From: Methylophilus medardicus
Lineage (GTDB): Bacteria > Pseudomonadota > Gammaproteobacteria > Burkholderiales > Methylophilaceae
Length of the DNA stretch: 64,000 bases
NCBI RefSeq assembly: GCF_006363955.1
Contig: NZ_CP040948.1
Coordinates: 2,418,001 to 2,482,000, forward strand
Reading direction: 5' to 3'
Positions 19,764-27,817 of this stretch are shown one piece after another (position 1 is the stretch's first letter; every line of letters starts with the position of its first letter). The notes beneath the pieces were generated by a model that was not told the DNA's origin, made no database searches, and saw nothing but the letters and a program-made list of their open reading frames with translations. The position numbers were made by a program, and so were the translations under genes.

Positions 19764-20360
19764 TTACTTGAGCGACATGCGGGACAGGGTTTCATCCTTA
19801 TCGATGAATCGATGCTTGATTGCGCCGAGCACATGCACGATAAACACCGCCAACAAAATATTGGCAAATAACTCATGTGACTCTTTAAACACATCACGCA
19901 GGTCTGCGTTATCCAACCCAGCAAACACTTCTAACCCAAACCACTTTAAACCAAACTTGCTGTAAAGCGTCATGAGCACACCACTGACCGGCATCGCCAC
20001 CATCAGCAGATATAACAAATGATGCGCACCCGTTGCTACTTTACGCTCTAGGGCTGAATAGCTGGCCAACAGGGCAGGAGGCGTATGGCTAATGCGCCAA
20101 TAAACCCGGAATAAGATCAACCATAACAAGCTAAAGCCGAGCGATTTATGCAGATTAAAATAAAGGGTTCTGGCGCTAGACGGTTCGTCCATCTGCCAGG
20201 TATAAAGACCCAGATCAAATAAATCGAAAGCCGTTTGCTTCGGACCATCTTTAGGCAGTTCGCCCATGTACCAGCCCAATGCAAACATGGCGATGATTGC
20301 GAATGCAATCAGCCAATGCAAAATGATGGCCACCTTGGTGTAACGCTGTGTTGAACTCAT
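19764..20360 (-). CDS. Cytochrome b561
   Basis: A 198-residue four-helix di-haem membrane cytochrome of the bacterial CybB type. Candidate haem-ligand histidines lie in ILHWLIAF (His15), the second-helix LHKSLGFSLLW, GAHHLLYLLM in the third, and VHVLGAIKHRF in the last. Such proteins move electrons between the quinone pool and periplasmic partners, and some oxidise superoxide. A strong ribosome-binding site (AAGGAG) precedes the ATG. It is divergent from a secreted metallo-hydrolase across a 99-base region with two inverted repeats. Confidence 0.9.
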   Translation of the reverse strand: MSSTQRYTKVAIILHWLIAFAIIAMFALGWYMGELPKDGPKQTAFDLFDLGLYTWQMDEPSSARTLYFNLHKSLGFSLLWLILFRVYWRISHTPPALLASYSALERKVATGAHHLLYLLMVAMPVSGVLMTLYSKFGLKWFGLEVFAGLDNADLRDVFKESHELFANILLAVFIVHVLGAIKHRFIDKDETLSRMSLK

Positions 20361-20459
20361 TAAATCTCCTTAATCCCTTGGTTTGCTTGTGACAGTCGTC
20401 ACTATCTCTCCCTGCATGAATTGATTATGATGCAGGGAATCATTCATGGGTGAGCCGTC
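20361..20459. promoter_or_regulatory. Divergent control region with two inverted repeats
   Basis: Between cytochrome b561 and the metallo-hydrolase are GTGAC-N4-GTCAC (20389-20402) and a dyad with 8-base arms, CCCTGCAT (20410-20417) and ATGCAGGG (20430-20437), spaced by 12 bases. The longer arm spacing suits binding by a dimeric regulator controlling one or both genes. The regulator is unknown. Confidence 0.45.
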
Positions 20460-21389
20460 ATGTTATCAAAAATCAACTGCTTTTGCGTGAGTCTTGTGGG
20501 GGTATTGCTCAGCTTAGGTGGTCAGGCATGGGCTGACGACTTTGAGCTCAAGCAAATCGCAGACGGCGTGTATGTGCATCACGGTAAACATTTGGATATT
20601 GACGATGGCTATCAGGGCGATATTTGCAATCTCGGCGTGGTCATTGGCCGCGACGCGATTGCGGTGATTGACACTGGCGGAAGCAAACATACTGGTGAGC
20701 AGTTGTTACAGGCCATCAAAGCGATCAGCCCACTGCCAGTGCACTATGTCATTAACACGCATGTGCACCCTGATCATACCTACGGCAATGCGGCTTTTCA
20801 AAATGGCAGCACGCATTTTGTGGGCCATGAAAAACTGGCCAACACCATGCTGTTACGCAAAGAGCAATATGAAAAACTCAATACCCGCTTGCTAGGTGAG
20901 GCCGGCAAAGTCAGCAGCACCGTCACCCCTGACACCCCCGTGCATGCGCAGATCACACTCGATCTGGGGAATCGCATTTTGCAATTGCAAGCGCAAACCG
21001 TGGCGCATACACACACGGACCTCACGGTGCTGGACACTCAAACAAATACCTTATTTGCGGGGGATTTGCTATTCGCGCAACGCACGCCGGTTGTAGAGGG
21101 CGACATTAAAGGTCTGATTGCCGTGTTGGAGCACATGAATCAAACGACATATACGCGCATTGTGCCCGGACATGGCTTAGAAAGCACAGACCAAAAAGCC
21201 ATCATCGGCAACGCACTCAGGTACTTAAATGCGTTGTTAGCGGATGTGCGCTATAGCCTTAAAAAGGGCATCAGCATGGAACAAACCATGGATAGCGCTG
21301 CTGCCGCTGAACGCGATCAATGGCAACTGTTTGACATCGCCAATCGACGCAATGTGAATGTGATTTATCCACAACTGGAGTGGGAATAA
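20460..21389 (+). CDS. Quinoprotein relay system zinc metallo-hydrolase (MBL fold)
   Basis: A secreted metallo-beta-lactamase-fold protein of 309 residues with a signal peptide ending near AWA (residue 25). The zinc motif is HVHPDH (101-106), completed by AHTHTD, FAGDLLF and PGHG. The start GVYVHHGKH and the segments AVIDTGGS and PLPVHYVINTHVHPDH match the group called quinoprotein relay system zinc metallohydrolase 2, found near PQQ-dependent alcohol dehydrogenases and SoxH. The name comes from genomic association; its reaction is not known. No quinoprotein dehydrogenase lies in this window. It is divergent from cytochrome b561. Confidence 0.82.
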   Translation: MLSKINCFCVSLVGVLLSLGGQAWADDFELKQIADGVYVHHGKHLDIDDGYQGDICNLGVVIGRDAIAVIDTGGSKHTGEQLLQAIKAISPLPVHYVINTHVHPDHTYGNAAFQNGSTHFVGHEKLANTMLLRKEQYEKLNTRLLGEAGKVSSTVTPDTPVHAQITLDLGNRILQLQAQTVAHTHTDLTVLDTQTNTLFAGDLLFAQRTPVVEGDIKGLIAVLEHMNQTTYTRIVPGHGLESTDQKAIIGNALRYLNALLADVRYSLKKGISMEQTMDSAAAAERDQWQLFDIANRRNVNVIYPQLEWE

Positions 21390-21401
21390 GCGCACCCGCC
21401 G

Positions 21402-22193
21402 CTACAAAAACTTTTTCGCCAGACGCGTTTGTTGTTTTAAACCGATATTCACCAGCCGTGGCGCCAAGCCGTTTAACCAAGCGAAAAAACTTTGTGGCTG
21501 ACCGATAAAAACTTCCTGCTGGTTGTTGATCAAGGCCTGCAATATTTTATCTGTCACGACTTGCGGACTATCGACGGCTTGACCGGCGGCTTGCCACATT
21601 GCATTGGTCCGATCATCGTTCATTGGCGTCGCAATGGCTCTTGGTGCAATATAGGTGACCCCAATATTGCTATCGATCAACTCACGACGCAAGGCTTGGC
21701 TAAAGCCATGTACGGCAAATTTACTGGCACAATAGGTTGCAAAGTGCGGAAAACCCAATGAGCCAAAAATAGAGCCAACAAACGCTAGATGCCCATGGCC
21801 GCGCTGCAAAAAGTACGCCACAAATTCGCGGCTTAACACCAAGGTCGCCGTGACATTGGTATGCACAATGTTATCGATGCTGGCTTCGGTTTGATGGGCA
21901 AATTCTGTAAATTCAATCATGCCCGCATTGTTAATTAACAAATCAACATGCCCCATCTCGCGCAAGCTCTGTTTAAGCACCTGTGCGGCCATATTGGTCT
22001 GTGCCAGATCCGTAACAATGATATGCGACTGACCACCGTTAGCGGCAATCCTTTTCTGCAAGGCGTGCAACTTGACTGGATCGCGGCCGACCAAGCCGAC
22101 GACAGCCCCTTTCGCCGCCAAGGCGAGTGCCAAGGTGGACCCTAAGCCGCCCGTTGCACCCGTCAGCACCACATGTAAATGATTCAGTTCCAT
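21402..22193 (-). CDS. Short-chain dehydrogenase/reductase in the four-gene cluster
   Basis: A classical SDR of 263 residues. The nucleotide-binding motif is TGATGGLG (11-18), with INNAG at 87-91 and the catalytic Ser141, Tyr154 and Lys158 (YCASK). The start of strand 2 ends VGRD, which suggests an Arg-bearing, NADP-preferring pocket. It is the last gene of the leftward cluster with a diiron enzyme, an acyl ligase and a thermostable-hemolysin homologue, 3 bases after the diiron gene. It probably reduces a keto or aldehyde intermediate of that pathway; the substrate is not known. A basic C-terminal tail (RLAKKFL) is seen. Confidence 0.85.
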   Translation of the reverse strand: MELNHLHVVLTGATGGLGSTLALALAAKGAVVGLVGRDPVKLHALQKRIAANGGQSHIIVTDLAQTNMAAQVLKQSLREMGHVDLLINNAGMIEFTEFAHQTEASIDNIVHTNVTATLVLSREFVAYFLQRGHGHLAFVGSIFGSLGFPHFATYCASKFAVHGFSQALRRELIDSNIGVTYIAPRAIATPMNDDRTNAMWQAAGQAVDSPQVVTDKILQALINNQQEVFIGQPQSFFAWLNGLAPRLVNIGLKQQTRLAKKFL

Positions 22194-22196
22194 GGC

Positions 22197-22901
22197 TTAC
22201 TCCTCGACAACCGCGACTGGCGTGTTGCTTGATGTCGCCAGTGCTGCGACGTATTTGAAAATATCCCCATACAAACGATAAAAACGTTTTGCCGCATGGA
22301 TAATCATTTGTTGATCTGACGGTTTAGTCACCTGATTCATGAGGCCTTCATAAAACGTCACATGACTGAGATCGAGCGAACCATGCGAGAACAAATAGCT
22401 AAAGGCTTTTTTTGGCAAGTTAAGTGATTGCATGATTTTTTGGCCGGCTTGAGTCGCGACGGCCGTGCTCGTGCCTTCAAGTACCAGCACCATGCCAAAA
22501 AATCCTAACGGGTTGACCCGATGGATCATGTCATAAGCATACGCCACCATCACTTCGGTTTCATGACAGGCCGCATGGGCCAGCGTGGCGCTCTGACGCA
22601 CAGCCTCTTTATCGCCCCCGCAAGCCGCAATGTCGTTGAGTACCCACTCCTGATGCCCCATCTCTTCTTCGATATATTCGCCGATGGCGGTACGTAACCA
22701 CTCATACTCGCCAGACAACCGACCACCACAGGCCATCAACAACGGCGTGGTATGCTTAACGTGATGGTATGCTTGCGTCAAAAAAGCACGATAGGTATCG
22801 AGTGTGATGTTGCCCTGCGCGCCTTGTACGATCAGAGGTAAGGCCATTAACGCATTGCGCTCCTGTTCAGTGGCGCGCAGTAATTGCTGGTAAAAAGTCA
22901 T
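22197..22901 (-). CDS. Haem-oxygenase-like (TenA-like) diiron enzyme
   Basis: An all-helical protein of 234 residues. It resembles the iron-containing redox enzymes of the haem-oxygenase-like diiron oxidase superfamily (CADD, UndA, BesC), not the thiaminase TenA. The metal-ligand pattern is visible: E80-x2-H83 in EEEMGHQEW, E142 in LEGTSTA, and H173-x3-D177-x2-H180 in SHGSLDLSH. Known relatives use O2 to cut C-C bonds, make alkenes or N-oxygenate. The gene overlaps the acyl ligase (ATGA), so its substrate is likely an activated or ligated acyl product. Specific chemistry cannot be assigned from sequence. Confidence 0.8.
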   Translation of the reverse strand: MTFYQQLLRATEQERNALMALPLIVQGAQGNITLDTYRAFLTQAYHHVKHTTPLLMACGGRLSGEYEWLRTAIGEYIEEEMGHQEWVLNDIAACGGDKEAVRQSATLAHAACHETEVMVAYAYDMIHRVNPLGFFGMVLVLEGTSTAVATQAGQKIMQSLNLPKKAFSYLFSHGSLDLSHVTFYEGLMNQVTKPSDQQMIIHAAKRFYRLYGDIFKYVAALATSSNTPVAVVEE

Positions 22902-24391
22902 GATATTCCTTCATAGATCGCGTGGATTTCTGAAGCATAGGCCTCAGCAATCACTTCGCGTTTTAAGCGGCCATTGGCCGTAAGTTGTCCGTTATGCGGG
23001 CTAAATGGCTGCTGGGTAAACACCACGTCCCCCACTTGTGCGTAATCCGGCAGATGCAAATTGACTTTTGCAATGGCTTGAGCCACTTGCTCAACACTGA
23101 CCTGCGGCTGCGGCACCACAATCGCCACATTAAACGGCCGCGCTTCTCCAAACACACAGGCTTGGGATAACCCGGCCTCGTGTACCAAGGTACTCTCTAC
23201 CCACTCCGGGGATACATTGCGCCCAAATGAGGTGATAAACATATTTTTTTTGCGCCCTGAAAGGTACCAATCCCCGTCTGCATCCTGATAAGCCAAATCG
23301 CCAGTGGCTAGAAAGCCTTGTGCATCTAGCACAGGTGCTGCAATGTCCGCGGCACCCTGCGTGTAACCTTCGTACAGCGCGCCTTTGACCCAAAGCTCAC
23401 CGGTATGGTCTACCCGCAACTGCACATGCGGCAAAGGTTTGCCTATGCTACCCGGTTTGTGAGATTGTGGCGTGTTCAAGGTAACCACCGACGCGCACTC
23501 AGACAAGCCGTAACCTTCATACACGGGCAAACCCAACGCATGTGCTTGTGTGATTAACCCAGGACTCACTTTGGCACCCCCCACCGCGACGAAGCGCAAA
23601 TGCGGCAGTGCTCCCTGCCCGGCATCGAGACAAGCCACCAGCGCACGCAATAACTCAGGAATCAAAATGGCGGTGGTCGCCTCACTGCTTTGTAAGCCCT
23701 GATAGAGTCGCTGGATATCAAATTGGCTGCCGCTAAAGCCCACCATTTGGCTCGGGTAGACCACGACAGTTGCGCCAGAAATCAGACTTGCGTAAACACC
23801 CGCCACGTTTTCGAGCAACGTGGCCAGAGGCAAAACACAAAAATGTCGGTCAGCATCGTTGGGCACAATCCATGTTGCAATGGAGTTTGCGACTTGCCAC
23901 ATGGCATGTGTGGTCAAGCAAACACCTTTGGGGGCGCCAGTGGTGCCTGAGGTATAGGTAATTTTCTGCACATCGGTGGCGCGATGATGCGAATTCAACT
24001 GTATCAGCTGGATAGTTTGGCCAGCAACTTGCCAGGATGCCAACTGCACACTGTCGGCATACCATTGCTGCCAGTATTCTGGCGCCTCCGTGAGCACAAA
24101 ACTCACCCCGGCATCGGCGATCGCATGTTGCTTTTGGCTGGCCGAAAAGAAGGCCGGTACAGGCACATTAGTCCAGCCAGCAGACAGCAGCGCTAAATCC
24201 AGCACCACCCAAGCAGGACCATTATCTAGGGCTAACGCCACCGTGGCCTGGGGGGTCAACGCGACTAAATCTGCCGACAGTCGATCAATCTCCGCCACCA
24301 GTGCATGGTAGCTCAATTGGGCATCAGTCCCTTCAAGTGCGGGCTTGGCGGGGGTTTGCGCCGCGTGCGTCCGTATCGCTTGCAGTATCAT
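22898..24391 (-). CDS. AMP-forming acyl-CoA synthetase / ligase
   Basis: An adenylating enzyme of the ANL superfamily (497 residues). Core motifs are intact: YTSGTTGAPKG (146-156), YGLSE (294-298), ATGD (362-365), the hinge SGRKKNMF, and catalytic Lys477 in GRLKRE. It is shorter than long-chain acyl-CoA ligases of 550-600 residues. It activates a carboxylate as the acyl-AMP for transfer to CoA, an amine or a carrier; no carrier protein is adjacent. It overlaps the downstream diiron gene by 4 bases and lies 16 bases after the thermostable-hemolysin homologue, indicating one transcript. Confidence 0.88.
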   Translation of the reverse strand: MILQAIRTHAAQTPAKPALEGTDAQLSYHALVAEIDRLSADLVALTPQATVALALDNGPAWVVLDLALLSAGWTNVPVPAFFSASQKQHAIADAGVSFVLTEAPEYWQQWYADSVQLASWQVAGQTIQLIQLNSHHRATDVQKITYTSGTTGAPKGVCLTTHAMWQVANSIATWIVPNDADRHFCVLPLATLLENVAGVYASLISGATVVVYPSQMVGFSGSQFDIQRLYQGLQSSEATTAILIPELLRALVACLDAGQGALPHLRFVAVGGAKVSPGLITQAHALGLPVYEGYGLSECASVVTLNTPQSHKPGSIGKPLPHVQLRVDHTGELWVKGALYEGYTQGAADIAAPVLDAQGFLATGDLAYQDADGDWYLSGRKKNMFITSFGRNVSPEWVESTLVHEAGLSQACVFGEARPFNVAIVVPQPQVSVEQVAQAIAKVNLHLPDYAQVGDVVFTQQPFSPHNGQLTANGRLKREVIAEAYASEIHAIYEGIS

Positions 24392-24407
24392 GTATGGCTG
24401 ACCTTAA

Positions 24408-25070
24408 TCAAGGGACTGCCACGCCACGAATAGCGACAATTTGCGGGGTATGCTTGTAATAACTCCCCCACTTCGCACGCTCTTCCATCGTTAATCGCTG
24501 CGCATCGGCGACGGCCAGCGGAAACAAATCGACACCACCTTTAATCAGCCCATTTTGCAAACTGTGATGCGCGGTCGCCACGCCCCAAGGCAAATTCATG
24601 CTCAAGCTATGCTGAATCACATGTGCAATCAGCACACCCGCATTCCGTGGATTAGCGACCGCCAGATTGCCAATGCAGGTAATTTCTTCACGCTTTATCT
24701 CTCTGTCGAGTTGGCGTGACATCAACTGCTCAATCGGCTCGTCTAGATATTGCTCAAGAAACAGAGGCTCTTGTGCCGCATTGCGCAGGCCAAACGCTGC
24801 CATTAACACACCGCTGGCATCCCGCAAGGCCACCAACTGCGGCATAAAGTGGTTCACTTCTGCGCCATACACTTGCTTGAAAATTGCGGCAATAAACGCC
24901 TCTACCTCTTGCCGGCAAGGCGCGCCCCGTTCCACCAGGTGACCAGTGATCTCGTTGACTTGATAACGCTTCGCCTGCGCAAAGGGTCTCAACTCATACG
25001 CAGAGGCGGCTTGATAAAACGGTGTATTGGATTCTGTATGCAACATGCTAAGGCTTTCGACAACCATCAT
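24408..25070 (-). CDS. Thermostable-hemolysin family protein
   Basis: A 220-residue member of the family named after Vibrio delta-VPH (thermostable hemolysin). Typical segments are CRQEVEAFIAAIF, a long middle region with EEITCIGNLAVANPRNAG, and PWGVATAHHSLQNGLIKGG. There is no signal peptide or pore-like feature. The overall layout recalls GNAT/autoinducer-synthase folds, and I infer an acyl- or aminoacyl-transferase rather than a toxin. It leads the cluster ligase-diiron-reductase. The start is uncertain: ATG at 25121, 25070 or 25046; 25070 is chosen because the AT-rich codons before it look like promoter DNA. Confidence 0.72.
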   Translation of the reverse strand: MMVVESLSMLHTESNTPFYQAASAYELRPFAQAKRYQVNEITGHLVERGAPCRQEVEAFIAAIFKQVYGAEVNHFMPQLVALRDASGVLMAAFGLRNAAQEPLFLEQYLDEPIEQLMSRQLDREIKREEITCIGNLAVANPRNAGVLIAHVIQHSLSMNLPWGVATAHHSLQNGLIKGGVDLFPLAVADAQRLTMEERAKWGSYYKHTPQIVAIRGVAVP

Positions 25071-25416
25071 GGCATTTCTGTTGCAATCTGCATGCCAATA
25101 TAAATTACATATATTAATCATACAGTTAGCACAATATCACGGCGCACTACTATGCAAATATTGCAGAGTGGCTCAGCAACAAACGCGCGCAACACTGCAT
25201 TTTTTGCAGACATCTTATACAAATAGCTCAGGGTCAGACAGAAACTTTAAAAATTTTCCATTTAAATCAATTAATTAACTCAATTCCTTAGCCTTTATTG
25301 AATATGGCACGACACTTGCATATTAGCTACGGATTTTAAATTGTGTAACTTTTAAGCATTGGCCCCGCCGAAAATCTCGTGCAGTGTCGTTTAAACAAAG
25401 TCATTAAAAACAAACC
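25071..25416. other. Divergent AT-rich region with sigma-54 promoter
   Basis: About 345 bases between the leftward biosynthetic-type cluster and the rightward PAP2-eptA pair. No gene is seen. It holds a small palindrome TGCAA-ATA-TTGCA (25153-25165) nearer the cluster and a near-perfect sigma-54 promoter (25305-25320) nearer PAP2. Confidence 0.6.
25305..25320 (+). promoter_or_regulatory. Sigma-54 promoter of the PAP2-eptA operon
   Basis: TGGCACG (25305-25311), four bases, then TTGCA (25316-25320): the -24 GG and -12 GC elements are spaced by exactly ten bases as sigma-54 requires. The predicted start is near 25331, leaving a leader of about 85 bases before PAP2. An NtrC-type activator with an intact GAFTGA loop is encoded 6 kb away in the same region. 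Confidence 0.8.
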
Positions 25417-26148
25417 ATGGTTTCAACCGAGCGATTAAATAATGCCCCCATGCAACCCCACTGGATACCCACGCCGACGATCCGCATACTTTGGCTGTTG
25501 TGGATTTTAGCGGCGGGCGGCATCGTCTGGCTGGCTAACGCAACGCACATCGATTTGTGGTTAGCCGATCAGCAGTTTGACTTCAGCCAACACCGCTTTC
25601 CACTCAAACATGCGTTTTTTTATGAAACCGTCATGCACACCTATGCCAAACACTTGCTGACCATCGTCTGGCTCGGGTTGGTGTGGCTGGCATGGTTGCC
25701 GGCAGGCGCTTGGGGCGACCGCCTCTCTAAGGCAACCCGTTACAAATTACGCTGGATCGTGATCCTAGCGTTGTTCAATGCGGTGGTGATTTCTTGCCTC
25801 AAACATCAAATGCCGCATGCATGCCCATGGGATATCGCACGTTATGGCGGCGACGCCAGTTGGGTTGCAACCTTCAGCGCGCATCCAGCGATGCAAGCCG
25901 GTCATTGTTTCCCAGCTGGGCATACGACCAGTGGTGTCTGGCTGGCTGCGTTAAGCCTGTTATTTTTACCACACGCACCGCGCAAAGCACTGCTGGTGGG
26001 CATTGCCGGACTGGCGGTCGGATTCATCCTTGGATGGGCGCAGCAAATCCGTGGCGCGCATTTTTTATCGCATACGCTGACTTCACTTTGGTTAATGTGT
26101 GGTTGGTTATTGATGGTGGTTACTTTTTCGAAAAGTCGTATTTCATGA
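25417..26148 (+). CDS. PAP2-family lipid phosphatase
   Basis: An inner-membrane phosphatase of 243 residues with about six spans. The PAP2 motifs are present in the variant form of lipid phosphatases: K129 followed by CPWD (136-139), then HCFPAGH (163-169), then RGAHFLSH (212-219) with the catalytic His. Substrates of relatives include undecaprenyl diphosphate, phosphatidylglycerophosphate and lipid A 1-phosphate. Its stop overlaps the eptA start (ATGA), so lipid A dephosphorylation or recycling of the by-product of phosphoethanolamine transfer is a fair inference. Driven by the sigma-54 promoter at 25305. Confidence 0.85.
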   Translation: MVSTERLNNAPMQPHWIPTPTIRILWLLWILAAGGIVWLANATHIDLWLADQQFDFSQHRFPLKHAFFYETVMHTYAKHLLTIVWLGLVWLAWLPAGAWGDRLSKATRYKLRWIVILALFNAVVISCLKHQMPHACPWDIARYGGDASWVATFSAHPAMQAGHCFPAGHTTSGVWLAALSLLFLPHAPRKALLVGIAGLAVGFILGWAQQIRGAHFLSHTLTSLWLMCGWLLMVVTFSKSRIS

Positions 26149-27812
26149 AGATTTTTGTTACGCTGACGCGATTGATTCGCAGCCTGTTTAGTCCCCAGAT
26201 CTGCCTGATATGGGGGGTGAGTCTATGGTTAATGCTCACGGGCAATCACGCCTTATTTGAACATTTGCTCAATCTGTATCCGCTCAATGTGCACAATGCT
26301 GGTTTTATTATCAGCATCAGCCTGTTTTTTACGTTTAGCATCACCCTATGGCTGATGCTGTTAAACCATGGCAAATCAGCGCGCTGGGTACTCGCCATCA
26401 TCGTGCTCTCTGCGGCTTGGGCGGCCTACTATATGGATGAGTTCGGCGTGATTATCGACCACGTCATGCTGGATAATGCGGCCAACACCGATAAACAAGA
26501 GGTATTGGGCCTGTTGTCATGGGGCTTTTTAATCAAAATGCTTTTATTGGGTGTGGTCCCAGCCTTCCTGCTGATCAAAAAAACACCTGCCCGCTTTTTT
26601 AAGCGGGATAGCATTGCCATCCGACTCAAACAGATTGCCTTGTTGGTATTGGGCATGATTCTGGTGATTCTGCCGTTCAGCGCAGATTACGCAACGTTTA
26701 TCCGCGAACATAAAATGGTGCGCATGTACGCCAATCCGACGTTCTTTCATTACTCGCTGATTAAATGGGGCGCGCAAAAACTGTTTACCCACCACATCAC
26801 TGGCTTGAAAAAAACGGCCTTAGATACCCGCAACGTCGAGACAGATCAACACCATGAGCTCATCATTATGGTGGTGGGTGAAACAGCACGGTTTGATCGT
26901 TTTTCACTCAATGGCTATCAACGGCCAACCAATCCAAGACTCAGTAAAGAGGCTGTTGTGAGCTTTAAGAGCGTCACGTCATGCGGCACCTCCACTGGGG
27001 TGTCAGTCCCTTGCATGTTTTCGATGCTGAGCCGCAAGCAATACGATGAGGAAACCGCCCTGCACACGGAAAACGCGCTTGATGTACTGAGCCGTGAAGG
27101 GGTCAAAGTGTTGTGGCGAGATAATAATTCTGACTCCAAAGGGGTGGCCTTGCGCGTGCCTTATGAGGACTTTAAATCACCCGCGCACAATCCGGTCTGC
27201 GATGACAACGAGTGCCGGGACATCGGCATGCTGAGCGGTCTTGATAAATTTGTGGCAGAAAACAAAGACCATGACATCCTGATTGTGCTCCACCAGATGG
27301 GCAATCATGGGCCTGAGTATTACCGCCGCTACCCTGACCAGTTCAAGCAATTTACGCCCATTTGCAAGACCGGGCGCCTGTCAGAATGCTCGCAGCAAGA
27401 AATCGACAATTCGTACGACAATGCCATTTTGTACACCGACTATTTTTTGTCTGAGGTGATTCAGTTTTTGAAAAAATATGACAACAAGCGTGAAACTGCA
27501 ATGTTATATGTGTCTGACCACGGCGAGTCATTGGGTGAGCATGGCATTTATCTCCATGCCGCCCCCTATATGATGGCGCCTCAAGAGCAAACCCATGTGC
27601 CAGCGATTTTATGGCTAGGTCAGCACTTTGATTACCAACTGCCTCAGGTAAAACCCTATGAGAATTATCCCTTAAGCCATGATGATGTGTTTTGCACCTT
27701 GTTGACCGCCTATGAGCTTAAGTCTGAGGTCTGCCATGCCGAATTTGGCTGGTTGGCGCAAAATAGAGAGTTGATCGAAGAACAAGCCAAACATTTGTTG
27801 CCCGCCAAATAA
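26145..27812 (+). CDS. eptA: Phosphoethanolamine transferase, EptA type
   Basis: EptA adds phosphoethanolamine to lipid A phosphates, lowering surface charge and giving polymyxin tolerance. The 555-residue protein has five N-terminal spans (to about 180) and a periplasmic alkaline-phosphatase-like domain. GETAR holds Glu246 and CGTSTGVSVPCMF holds the Thr284 nucleophile, matching positions 246 and 285 in MCR-1. MGNHGPEY and VSDHGESLGEHG supply the other zinc ligands. The paired cysteines of the family are present. The ATG at 26145 overlaps the PAP2 stop; a longer frame from 25794 lies inside PAP2 and is not real. Confidence 0.93.
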   Translation: MKIFVTLTRLIRSLFSPQICLIWGVSLWLMLTGNHALFEHLLNLYPLNVHNAGFIISISLFFTFSITLWLMLLNHGKSARWVLAIIVLSAAWAAYYMDEFGVIIDHVMLDNAANTDKQEVLGLLSWGFLIKMLLLGVVPAFLLIKKTPARFFKRDSIAIRLKQIALLVLGMILVILPFSADYATFIREHKMVRMYANPTFFHYSLIKWGAQKLFTHHITGLKKTALDTRNVETDQHHELIIMVVGETARFDRFSLNGYQRPTNPRLSKEAVVSFKSVTSCGTSTGVSVPCMFSMLSRKQYDEETALHTENALDVLSREGVKVLWRDNNSDSKGVALRVPYEDFKSPAHNPVCDDNECRDIGMLSGLDKFVAENKDHDILIVLHQMGNHGPEYYRRYPDQFKQFTPICKTGRLSECSQQEIDNSYDNAILYTDYFLSEVIQFLKKYDNKRETAMLYVSDHGESLGEHGIYLHAAPYMMAPQEQTHVPAILWLGQHFDYQLPQVKPYENYPLSHDDVFCTLLTAYELKSEVCHAEFGWLAQNRELIEEQAKHLLPAK

Positions 27813-27817
27813 GCACG

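Noticed and set aside
24408-25121. A pore-forming toxin, as the family name suggests
   Set aside because: No secretion signal or pore segment, and the neighbours are biosynthetic enzymes; kept as a family member of unknown activity.
25794-27812. A 672-codon version of the eptA frame starting inside PAP2
   Set aside because: The extra N-terminus overlaps PAP2 in another frame; the ATG at 26145 overlaps the PAP2 stop and begins a normal EptA.
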